From Phytophthora sp. 'mugwort' (taxonomy: Eukaryota; Oomycota; Peronosporomycetes; Peronosporales; Peronosporaceae): a stretch of 64,000 nt of DNA. Below the pieces are notes generated by a model that was not told the DNA's origin, did not search any database, and saw only the letters and a program-made list of their open reading frames with translations. The position numbers and the translations under genes were made by a program. Below, piece after piece: positions 54,864-64,000 of the stretch (positions within the stretch are counted from its first letter, which is position 1; each line of letters begins with the position of its first letter). The stretch covers positions 3,031,001 to 3,095,000 of the forward strand of contig JAUCEF010000013.1 in the NCBI GenBank assembly GCA_033558025.1. Direction: 5' to 3'.

Positions 54864-55984
54864 ATGACAGCGGAGGGCATGCGTGCTAAGCGACGAACCA
54901 CCTACCAGAACATGCACGAGATTGTCAAATTGGCCAAGAAGTACTCACCCAAGCTGGTGAAAGGCTACAGTGCAGGAAACATTTCTGTGGTGGATAAGAA
55001 AAGTTGGTTGGAAGTCTGCGACCGCAAGCACCGGTACGTTCGTTACGTCTCTTAGGAGCTTGCGGTATTAAACATCTTGCACTAATTAAGCGTTTTGTTT
55101 CCCTGATGGACAGATACGGCGCGAATTTGCGGGCGTACTATAAAGAGTGGAAGCGCCAGCCGATGGAGCCCACCAAGCCGAGCTTCTGGGAGTGGCTGGA
55201 CGACGAATCCATTGAAGTTGCTGGTGTGCCGAGAACGAAACTAGAACGCGAGACCGTGTTGTACTGCGATACGACCGCTGAACGTCAGAAGTTTGCGCTC
55301 TCGGTGCAGAACGGGGTGATTGTACATGACGCCTCGCAAGAGATAGTGGAGACTGGGCCGGACGGATGGATCTTTGTCTTACGGGATGGTGTCCTTTATG
55401 GCTCGCAAAAAGAGACGAAGAAGATCCCACGAATCCACCATACGAGCTTTGTAGGAGGCGAGTGCGTGCAGACAGCAGGCATGATGGTGATCACTGACGG
55501 GGTCATTAAAACTATTTATCCCCATAGCGGTCACTATCGACCGTCGGAGTACGAGCTGCTGGTGCTGCTGCGCTTCCTTGTGAACAACGGTGTAGACCTG
55601 AGCGATGTAGACGTCGACGTGCAGCGAATCCAGAAAGTGTTCCGCGACACAGTAAACGGCGCACTTGTAAAGAAGCTGGACAACGCACACTTTTGGAACG
55701 CGTATCGTGTATGGTACTTTCTGGAGGAGAAACATCTCGCATGGAAGATCGGGCTCTTTGACGAACTTGTCGAGACTGTCGGTCAAAAGACGGATATGCA
55801 CGTGGCGCTCGAGAGGTCGAACATTCTCGAGGACAGCGTCATGGAGGAGATCAATGACGAGTCGTCAGAGATCTCGTTTAAGGATGGCGGATCTCGTGCG
55901 CTGTCTTTCTTACGACCGGCATATGATGCTCCAACTTTCGAAGATGCGGCGAAGCAGTTGGCCTCGTGCGAGTTGCGGCCGTGA
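54864..55984 (+). CDS. IQM-like protein (plant IQ-motif calmodulin-binding family core)
   Basis: Two exons (54864..55033, 55114..55984) encode 346 aa. The body matches the plant IQM core: SWLEVCDRKHR-YGANLRAYYKEW, FWEWLDD, PRTKLERETVLYC, DGWIFVLRDGVLYGSQK, HHTSFVGGECVQTAGMMV and IYPHSGHYRPSEYELLVLLRFL. Splicing inside DRKHR-Y restores the conserved block. Plant IQMs bind calmodulin through an N-terminal IQ motif and modulate catalase and stress responses. Here the N-terminus (1-45) is basic but has no IQxxxR motif. No catalytic residues are known for the family. A Ser-rich segment and a short tail follow the core. Family assignment is firm; function is inferred. Confidence 0.85.
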
Positions 55985-56366
55985 ATCGCTTTTTCGTCCG
56001 TGGCCACCCGAAAAGCTTTTTGCCTTCTTGCGCCCAAGACACCTCACCTCCGCACCTTGGTGGCAGCGGATATCACACACATCAGGCAAAGTTTAATGTA
56101 ATCTAGAGTGACCAGAGACACGGAGGGGCTCTCTGGTGTATTGGTAGTAGCAACAGAGAAGGAAAAGTCATTATTGGAACACAGCTCGCAGCATTCGCAT
56201 GCAGCGCTGTGTTTCATTTTTTATTTTGTAAATGAGCGTTTTATGGTATATTGTTCGTTTTTGTTGTCTTTTTTGGCGATGAGATGGACGTTAGCGTGAA
56301 GCAGTCTATTTGTGTCAGTGCTGGCTGGAGGTGAGCAGACGTTTACTACAGATACTTCTCAGCGCG
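55985..56366 (+). other. Tandem intergenic region IQM-like / kinesin-like
   Basis: 382 nt on the sense strand of both flanking genes. It should hold the IQM-like 3' UTR and the kinesin-like promoter; the only motif recognised is the Inr/FPR-like element at 56214-56230. Confidence 0.5.
56214..56230 (+). promoter_or_regulatory. Inr-FPR-like core promoter of the kinesin-like gene
   Basis: TCATTTTTTATTTTGTA fits the oomycete initiator/flanking consensus (TCATT, two pyrimidines, then A-W-TTT) and lies 137 nt before the chosen ATG. Confidence 0.4.
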
Positions 56367-59300
56367 ATGCTAGTGCGAACCAGCAGCGCCAAAAGCTCCA
56401 GAAGCTCCGAGGGTGGTTGGGCTCGCGGTGCGGCTACTGAATCTGGCGCGCTTGATGCTGGTGTTCCGGTGATCAGCCAGATCCATGTGTCATGCTACGT
56501 CACGGCGGCGAATCGTGCCACGCCGGTTTTTGAGGTCCTTCCGCAGCATAACAGACTAAGAGTAGCGAGCAAGCCCGCAAATGATTCGTCCTCTGGCGTT
56601 TGTGTCGGTGGTGGGGCAATAGCAGAGGTGATGTCAACAATATCTCCCAGTGGCAGTGCGGGGCCTATCGCCGGGTGGGATTTCCATTCAGTGTTTTCGT
56701 CAAGCTCACCATCGCACGCTATCGACTTTTTCACTGAGATCACTCTACCTGCGTTACAAACAGCACGGGATGGGATTAACTCGAATATTGTCGTATGGGG
56801 CGTACATCCGACGCAAAAATTTCGGTTGCTTTTTGGCAAAAGTGTTGGTGGGGGAGGTTTTGCGCCACAATCTGAAATGGCAGTGAATGATGTTGTCGAG
56901 CTGTATGGCCAGTTGGTAGGAATGCTTCATGTTTTCTTTTCTCAATTGGATCTGGGATCTCGACGGCTTCAACATGGGGAAACTGAACCGTGGCGACTAG
57001 GGATCAGCAGTTGGATTATTGTCAACAACCAAACGATTGACTTGTTAAGAACTCCGACAGCGGGACCAGCCATTGATGCAGCCAGAATAAGTTGTTCCAC
57101 TGAATCGGTGTCGTTTGTATCGCTCGAAGCTCCCTCTTTAGCTACTGCATTTCGCATTGTACAGACTGCAAAGACCAATCGCATTGTACGCAAGCAAAAC
57201 ACTGAAAGTGTCCACTTTTTCGTCCGATTGGCGTTGTTTCATGGTGGCCAAGTCAGCACAGTGCACCTTGTTGATCTTGTCGACCAAAAGGATTTCCAGG
57301 CCCACATGTTGAGTCAAGAAAAGCTCGAGCTTTACGACATTCTGCAAAACCTAAGGCAGCCTGCACTCGCTCCAAAGCAAAGCAACAGCCGTGCTTCAGT
57401 TTCTGGCTGCGGATCGGCTAGTCCACTGAATTCTACAAGGAAAATGGTGCTATCCAATTTTATGTTGCCGTTATTAACCGCAAATGCGAAAACGTTTTTG
57501 TATGCAAACGTTATCGACTCGCGCACAAGTATGCGAGAAAGTGTGCAGATGCTGAATGCAGTGGCCAATCTTCGAGGCTTTGCATGTGTTTGCAAACCCC
57601 TTACTGGCGTGTCATTTGAGCAGTTGGGATTTCAAACTAGTCCAAATGAGCTCGAGCGCCAAGAATTCCCCAGCCAAGGCGAACAGGATAGAAACATGTC
57701 AGAAATGGAGTCAAGGCCTGCACTAAATCGCTCGGCATATTCACAGCCACTTCATGCATGTCAAGCTGAGATTCCGTTGTTGGCAAACTCTCAGAAGCTG
57801 GTGAAGATGTCTTCTTTCACGCAGTCACCGACATCGTCTTCTTCAGCTGGAGCTGTGGGGGCTGACGCTATGAGCTGGTTGGATGCGTTTGCGCAGCGAA
57901 AGCGAGATATCCTCGGTGGTTCTATTGACTCTATTACTTCAACTAGTGTTCCTGAGCGGCCGGTTCCCGACACGGTACTTTCATCAGCATTTAAAAATTG
58001 CTTGGAGAATGAGCTGCCTCAGCAGAGTTATGGTATGTCAGAGACGCGGTCATCAATCACGGATCTGTATGAACGATTGCGCGAGTCTTTGGAGGACGTC
58101 AAAGAGATCGAGCTGAATAGATCAGAGAATCCACGAGGATCACATTGCTCGCTTCACTCGTTGCCACCTGATCACTCGACGCCAGAGTGCGATGTACAAC
58201 TTCCAATTGTTGATCAAGACGCAAATCAAGGAGAGTTTGAGCACGTTGGATACAGCAGGAGCACTATTGGAGGCATCACACGCCACCAAACCCAACAACC
58301 GGAGCAGCAACTAGATGAAAGACCTTCTTCTTGGGATCCGCCCAATTACGCTGCAAACAATCTCCCTGTGGATTTTCCTACTTCTCGTTACCGTGACGTG
58401 GATTATTCTAACCCACGACCTGAGGTAGAACCTGTAGAGATCTCATCAACCGAAGCCTTCGTGCCAATGCCCCCGACGAAGCCTGATAATTCCACGCTAG
58501 AAGCGTTCAAGAAGGCAGGTATATCTCCCTGCGTGATGGAGCCTCCAAAAGTTGATGGTTTGGATGTCAAGACGGCTCAGAAAGTTCAAGCTGCGGATGC
58601 AACTTTATTACGAAAAAACTACGACGCCCTGCTCTCAATAGTACGCGAGCAACAGCAAGCAAAGGAGGCAGCGGAAGCTCGAGCGACGGAGGCCCTTCAG
58701 GACCAGGAAGAGATGCGGGCTGTATTCGAAGTCCAAATTGAAAACATGAAGCTTGCAAATGTAGGACTTCGAAGCAAAGTGCGTGCTCTCGAAACTCGCA
58801 CGACACTACCTCAAGTCTTTGAGCAATACGAACAGGAATTGCGCACGCTTCACGCTCAGGTACAAGCGCTACAAGCACGTAATGTCGCGCTGGAGCTCCG
58901 GGTAAGGATATTCTTCTATCAGAGTCTGCTATTAGTTTGCTAATGTGCTGAGTGTTTGTATTTCGAATGCAGGCAAGCAGCTCAGATGGGAATGGAGGTT
59001 CCATGCTGGGATCGGGTGGGTCTTTAACTGAGTTCAAGAAGAAGTACCAGCAAGTAGTAGAAGACAAGTTAGCACTTGAGCGAGAGGTGATGGAGCATCG
59101 AAGAAGAGAAAGGTTGGTACTGGCACAAAATTTACCTTAATGTACTCGGAAAATTTATTCGTTATGATGGCATGCAGGCATCACCAAGTTCACAGTAGAC
59201 TGGCAGGCGAGTCGACTCGGCGTGCAGACCAATTATCGCGGTATATAACGACGAAGTCTTGGTATTCAAGTCGTATGATAAGAAGACAAGCTTACAGATT

Positions 59301-59934
59301 GTTGTTGCTTTTGGTGAATATTAGAGACCTGAACAATAAAGAAGAGGATCTGGTTGCAACACGACTAAGTAAGCAACGCTTGAGTGCCGAAATGAACCAG
59401 GCACTTGAAAAGGCAAATCAGTTGCATCACGAAAATGAGAAGTTGATGCAGGAGAAGGCAGCCACGAACGAAGAGCTTCTTGCCACCAAAATGTGTCTGG
59501 CGTCGCTGGAAAATGTACGTGTTTTTTAATTTAACGATTCATGTTATGGTGAGCTAATGGTGTTGACGTTCCAGGAGAAGAGGAAGACGTCAATGTTGGA
59601 TCGCTTTGTTGAGAAGCACGGTGATCGCATGAACAAACTACGGCAACACGGTCAAGCGCTGTCTGGGAACAAAGGCGAGAGATGGTATCGCGACCAGAAT
59701 GCACGCGAATGTGAAGACAAGTTACTTGCAGCAGTCAAGCGGTCACTTCCACAAGCTGTGCCGCTTTGCAACAAGTTATTACATCGTCTGGAGATGCAAG
59801 AGTTGTCATTATGCGAGTTTTCCGAGCGCGAAGTGGACTTTATCAATCTCCTTGTAGAGCTCGTGTCGGACCAACCTGCAGCGTCACTCAAGCAGATGAT
59901 CGAGCAGGAAATGAAAAAGCTTCAACCGTGCTAG
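56367..59934 (+). CDS. Degenerate kinesin-motor-like protein with coiled coils
   Basis: Four exons (56367..58901, 58973..59112, 59325..59514, 59575..59934) encode 1074 aa. About 30-430 follows the kinesin motor in order: GWDFHSVF, DGINSNIVVWG, a P-loop position reading GVHPTQKF, SWIIVNNQTIDLL, a switch I position TESVHFFV, switch II position HLVDLVDQK, and a closing LSNFMLPLLTANAKTFLYANV. The ATP-binding consensus is lost at all three sites. About 735-1000 is coiled coil (Glu/Ala/Gln-rich, interrupted by introns), and the last 75 residues form a compact helical tail. The third intron (59113-59324, 212 nt) is long and could hide a further exon. The first in-frame ATG is 56367. Probably a non-motile microtubule or scaffold protein; a very divergent active motor is the alternative. 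Confidence 0.7.
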
Positions 59935-60158
59935 TATAATTGTGTTCTACTAGGAAAACACAACAAAATATTAACAATAATTTGTGATGGCAAATGCCAA
60001 GGAGAGAGAGCACTCATCCCTCCACGATTCTGCATTATCAGCACGACGCCGTTGCGCAGGGTCCCATGACACCTGCCATACTTAAGTGTGTCTTTCCTTC
60101 TCTCTACGATAACAATGCTCGAGATAGCAGCACCCACAAAGTGGCAGCAACCGGGCAC

Positions 60159-60858
60159 TTAGTCGACCGTGGCCATGGCGACGTCCTGCTCCGTGAACTT
60201 GCCCTTCTCGCTCTCGGACACGGCGCGGTTCTTGCGCTCCAGGATTTTCTTGCGGTCCTTGTCAAGCTTGAGCTTGGTGATGACCACCTTGGAGGCGTCA
60301 ATGCCGATGGGCACCGAGGCGCCGTTGGCCTTTTCGCGCACCACACGCTCGACGTGGATGACGAACTTCTTGCGGTACACGGCGGTGACGCGGCCCTCAC
60401 GGGACTTCTGCGAGCCACGCACGATCATGACCTCGTCCTCCTTGCGGATAGGCATGCTGCGAACCTAAGATACAAATAGAATCGGGAATCCATGAGCTTA
60501 ACACGCTTGACCGAGCTGGAGGTTTTGTAGCTGTCGTCCTGTCAAGGGGTCGACACTTACGGTTCCCGCGATGCCATGAAGTGCCAGTCTCTTTGACGAG
60601 TTGCTGACATGGACTTACAGCGCTGAAAGTACCAGTGTACTAACTTACATTGTACTTGGTCTGCAGCTCCTTGGACAGAGGTGCGCTCATAAGCACGCGA
60701 CGCTGGGTCGAGTGGGCGCCGAAGTGGGCCTTGCGGCTTTTGCGGCGCGACGAGGACACGGTCGAGTTGAACTTCACTGTAATGTTCATACATCATCAAA
60801 CGTAAGCACTACGATTCTATGGGGGGGTAATGGAAGCCATTGTCAGAGGCAACATACT
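60159..60858 (-). CDS. RPL26: 60S ribosomal protein L26 (uL24)
   Basis: Exons 60858 (one base, the A of ATG), 60776..60649 and 60464..60159 encode 144 aa, the normal length. The start codon is created by splicing: the leader exon ends ACAAGA and the next exon begins TGAAGTTC, giving ATG-Lys-Phe-Asn as in other L26 proteins. Family blocks are intact: [40 protein letters not shown] and [18 protein letters not shown]. It sits at the peptide exit side of the large subunit and carries a KOW fold. A pyrimidine tract TCTCTTTTCTAC lies just 5' in the leader (60882-60871), like a TOP element. The gene converges on the kinesin-like gene with 224 nt between stops. Confidence 0.95.
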
Positions 60859-60870
60859 CTTGTTATCACG

Positions 60871-60882
60871 GTAGAAAAGAGA
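60871..60882 (-). promoter_or_regulatory. TOP-like pyrimidine tract in the RPL26 leader
   Basis: TCTCTTTTCTAC reads on the sense strand 12 nt before the first splice donor. It is consistent with the 5' oligopyrimidine start typical of ribosomal protein mRNAs. Confidence 0.4.
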
Positions 60883-61125
60883 TACTGGACGCTGGGCTGC
60901 GCTGTCGGTGGACGAAGGGCCCTGGAAGCCAACCAACATTGAGTCGACTTGGGCGGTTCATGAGAAACGGTTAGGGATAGGGATATTGATTGAGCCGGTT
61001 CAATTGGATGGTACCAGGTACCACTTTTAATGTGGAAGTGTTGAAGAGGATGTTTGAAGGAGGTTGAAAGACGGAATGGTAAGGATATTGCACCACTGAT
61101 CAGCTAGATTGATTGAGCGACATCA

Positions 61126-61167
61126 AGACACCTCACAGCGGCGAGAGCCGCGTCTTGTGAGGTGTCT
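61126..61167. repeat. 17-bp hairpin over the Wee1-like stop codon
   Basis: AGACACCTCACA plus GCGGC pairs with GCCGC plus TGTGAGGTGTCT around a GAGA loop; the right arm has a 4-nt bulge (GTCT). It spans the last codons and the TGA (61135-61133) of the kinase gene. Confidence 0.8.
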
Positions 61168-63221
61168 GCACACTGTTTCTTGCTGACCGACTCGTGCTGT
61201 TTCGCGCTCTCGTGGGTACTACTAGTTTTTGCTTTAACGCGTGCTATTAGAGGAGGACAAGTGTGGAAGTTAGTTGAGTTACTTCCATTTAATGGCGAGC
61301 GCAAATACTTACCTCTTGAATGAGTGTGACAGGCTCGATAGCAGTGTGCATGCGAGAAACTTTCAGGATGGCAACTGCACTGGGTCTCTTACTTGGATCG
61401 GGATGCATCATCTTCACATTAACATGAAACGCAAGTCAGCTCCCCTCACATCAACGACCATTTGCAATGGATATCTCGTACCTGTCGAATCATCTCGCTG
61501 AGTTCCTTCGAGTACTCCCTAGGAAAAGAAGGCAAATGTCCTTTTCGAAGATCATGCCACTCTTTTCCAGCTTCTGGCAAGTGCATTCCTGTCGCAATTT
61601 CCAGCATCATAATCCCTACAGTATACCATCATTAACTCAACGTGTGAGGATCACACATAACCACAGAGGAGAGTCAGCTATCCTTCAGCTTACCTAGACA
61701 GAAGATGTCTGCCGAAGGAAGTCGGTCAGCGCTGGAAAGTAGTTCCTTTGCCATATATGTTGCATCTCCTTCGAGATCACCTATCGTGCTAGTTGTTTGG
61801 GATGATGTTACCACTTTTCCAGCCATACCGAAATCGCCAATCTTTAATCTTCCATCTCCCGTGATAAATATGTTGTCAGGTTTAATGTCCAGATGAACAA
61901 TATCGTGCTCATGGAGGACTTTCAGCCCGTTCACAACATCCCGTAATATACTCCAGACGTCGTTTTCGGGGAGAATCTCCCGATTTCGCATCGTAATCAA
62001 ATCTTGCAACGTGCCACCCTCGCACAGCTCCATTTGCAAGAAGAAGAAACCTGCATTCAAAGCACATGAGCAGTCAGCAAGCGAGCAGAAACCATAGCAT
62101 CCGCATAGAAATGAGAAGTTTTACCATTCTCCTGCCAAGCTTGATAATACCGCACGATGTTGTCGAAGTTGTCTCGTGATGATGTCAACTTTTCTAAAAT
62201 GACAATTTCTTGGGCCAAGAGGTCTCTGTTGGTAAGGGTATAACAGAGTCAACATCCAGGAAGAAGACATGCAGTTTCTCGGTGCGGTGACGTACCGTTC
62301 TCGATCATTTCGCAACTCTTGCTTCGACTTCTTAACGGCGAAAAGCGCTCCACTTTTTGGATCTCGAACCTGTTCATTGCAACATCATCACGAGCGAGTC
62401 AATAAGTCGCTACAGAATCTGATTCAAAAGGATGAAACCAATACCTTGAACACTTCTGCCGATACACCTGATCCAAGCCAACGAATGGTTTGCAAGTTCT
62501 CAAACGAAGTAACAAAGTAGTTCTGTTCGACAATCACAGTTCAGCAATAATCGACCTCGCATCAACTGCAAACACCAACACAAAAACCCACCGGACAATA
62601 TGCAACGGTGAGCTTCTTTAGAACTACTTTCTCCACCTGCAAGCGCCATCCACTATGAACTGGAGGACTTTTCATCGACAAAATAGACCCGAGGTTATGA
62701 CTCAACAACGTCGCTGGACTTGCACACGGCGGCGACACCGATCTACTGCATCTGCTCCACTCCAATCATCCAAAATCATATCACCATCAGCCTCCCGCCC
62801 CACGAACATATTGCACACAGTCAGCAACGCACCGTCGAGAGACCCGGTGCGACGTCGGCGTGCTCTGCTCTGAGCTAGATCGTCGTTGTTGCTGGATCTT
62901 GTTGGGCGACAGCAGCACCTGTCGACGGTACGGCGGATCCTGCCTACCGTACACGTCTAGTCGCTCCATGCGACGCGTACGGTAGCGAAAGGTGCCTCCA
63001 GCCACCCCCACTTTGGCATCACTCATTTCTCCAGATGCATCTCCGCCGCTGTCGTTGCGCTTGCGGAGGTTCTCCCGTCCTTTTTCCTCATCGTTCTCGT
63101 CGTCGCTGCTCACGTAGCTCAGCGTCTTGTTGACATGTGGAGACGAGGCCTCCTCCATCGCGGCATGAAGTGAGCGCGCCCGCATCGGCGACGGCGACGG
63201 TGACGGCAACTCCCCTGCCAT
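61133..63221 (-). CDS. WEE1: Wee1/Myt1-like protein kinase
   Basis: Nine exons (63221..62833, 62751..62592, 62522..62445, 62369..62296, 62225..62125, 62050..61694, 61615..61482, 61411..61313, 61243..61133) encode 500 aa. Residues 1-180 are Ser/Arg/Asp-rich and disordered. The kinase domain starts with LGSGVSAEVFK (about 197) and FAVKKSKQ. It has HLDIKPDNIFI (about 320) with Leu-Asp-Ile instead of Arg-Asp-Leu, GDFGMA, and LEGDATYMAKELL in place of an APE motif; these features together mark Wee1/Myt1 kinases. Such kinases phosphorylate CDK1 on the inhibitory Tyr and/or Thr to delay mitosis. The first intron is the least certain: two acceptors six bases apart (62751, 62745) keep the frame. The C-terminus is a basic tail ending TRLSPL. 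A hairpin covers the stop codon. Confidence 0.9.
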
Positions 63222-63403
63222 TTTTCGCTGCCTAAATTGGCGCAAAAATATTTGGTCAACTTGACCTTACCCATTTTATTTACCAATCACAAGCGGCTAA
63301 AACTATCCGACGGTATTTATAGGACGAGGCGGACAGCGTACTGTATTAGACGAGGACCTACCTCATCAGTCTGGAGCTGTTCAAGGAGGCCGGACGCGTC
63401 GAG

Positions 63404-63956
63404 ATGCTGGGCAAGATCTCGCACTGGCTGGCCACGCGTCACGAGGACAAGGCCGGCGTCGGTGATGCCTTCGTGCAGCAGCGCTACGACGCGCTGGTAC
63501 CGTGAACGGAGCTGTTGCAGCTAAAGAGACGGAGGGGACTGATAATAAGATGTTGTTCTTAAACTGTAGACACGACTGAAGAGCGCCACACTGGCGGTGC
63601 TGCGCAGGGAAAGCGAATTTATCGATGCAAGCGGCCACCAGCCAGCTACAGGGCAACAGGAAGGGTCGTCGCTTCCCCGAGAGCGACGCCAGCAGCTGAC
63701 AGAACGCGACCCTTGTGTCGGCGAGCTCTGTAAGTTGCTGTAGTGGAGATAATTCGTAGCTGTTTAGAGGTAAAATGCTGAACTTTTGCTGCTTTTTGGG
63801 ATAGGTGTGGCACTGGAAGAGTGTTTAGTGCTCGGACTCAAGCCGTGCAGTGACGAGGAGCAGCCGTCTTGGTGGCACGTGCTGTACGCCAGCACGCTCA
63901 TTGTCGACGAGCCAACGCTGGTGCAGAGCGTGCTGTCGGCTGCATTTCTATCAGAG
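63404..63956 (+). CDS. RUN-domain-like protein, partial (continues beyond window)
   Basis: Three exons are visible (63404..63496, 63570..63729, 63805..63956, then a donor GTCTGT), all joining in frame, and the gene continues past the right edge. The third exon reads CVALEECLVLGLKPCSDEE and WWHVLYASTLIVDEP, resembling the start of a RUN domain, a binding module for Rab/Rap and kinesin adaptors. The first ATG in frame is 63404, but protein-like sequence extends 17 codons upstream to a TAG that could be an intron acceptor (63339-63347 area), so the true start is uncertain. It is divergent from the Wee1-like gene, with at most 182 nt between starts. Confidence 0.55.
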
Positions 63957-64000
63957 GTCTGTTTGCTATCGCTTACGGGGTAATGCTAGAGGGCACTGAG

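Noticed and set aside
60465..60648. Second RPL26 intron examined as a host for a snoRNA.
   Set aside because: No C/D box pair and no convincing H/ACA layout was found.

Overview
The window is nuclear DNA of an oomycete, most likely Phytophthora or a close relative. The evidence is 24 closely packed protein genes with short GT-AG introns (mostly 55-100 nt), oomycete-style domain fusions (FYVE-GAF, triple-GAF phosphodiesterases, RGS-DENN), a Puf protein of the oomycete M90 type, and Inr/FPR-like core promoter motifs. No virus, transposon, CRISPR array, tRNA or rRNA was recognised. All gene models are read from the sequence by eye; splice sites were kept only where reading frame and family conservation agreed.

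Layout. 1-10.4 kb: TAZ zinc-finger protein (+, 5' end probably outside), RAB32 GTPase (-), a tandem-RGS/DENN protein (+) head to head with RAB32, and a HAD-CofD fusion (-). 10.5-20 kb: DBP4/DDX10 helicase (-), GAF-phosphodiesterase 1 (+), VPS51 (-). 20-28 kb: CRT-like transporter (+) with a 20-nt micro-exon, a large armadillo-like protein (-), mitochondrial cytochrome c peroxidase (-). 28-37 kb: GAF-phosphodiesterase 2 (+), PP2C phosphatase (-), FYVE-GAF protein (+), acyl-CoA-binding protein (-). 38-53 kb: amine oxidase (+), Pumilio/Puf protein (-), C2-TPR tail-anchored protein (-), P4-ATPase flippase (+), tandem Tudor-like protein with acidic repeats (-). 54.8-64 kb: IQM-like protein (+), degenerate kinesin-like protein (+), RPL26 (-), Wee1-like kinase (-), and the start of a RUN-domain-like protein (+) that runs off the right edge.

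Strands alternate almost gene by gene, so most promoters are divergent pairs of about 150-800 nt and most 3' ends converge. Several genes share a membrane-traffic theme (RAB32, DENN, VPS51, P4-ATPase, FYVE, RUN), and two encode cyclic-nucleotide phosphodiesterases. The strongest leads are the RGS-RGS-DENN protein opposite RAB32, a phosphodiesterase paralogue whose invariant glutamine is His, a pseudo-HAD fused to CofD, a kinesin-like protein with all nucleotide motifs degraded, the frame-essential CRT micro-exon, an RPL26 start codon made only by splicing, and a Puf protein whose repeat code reads UGUAUAUA.
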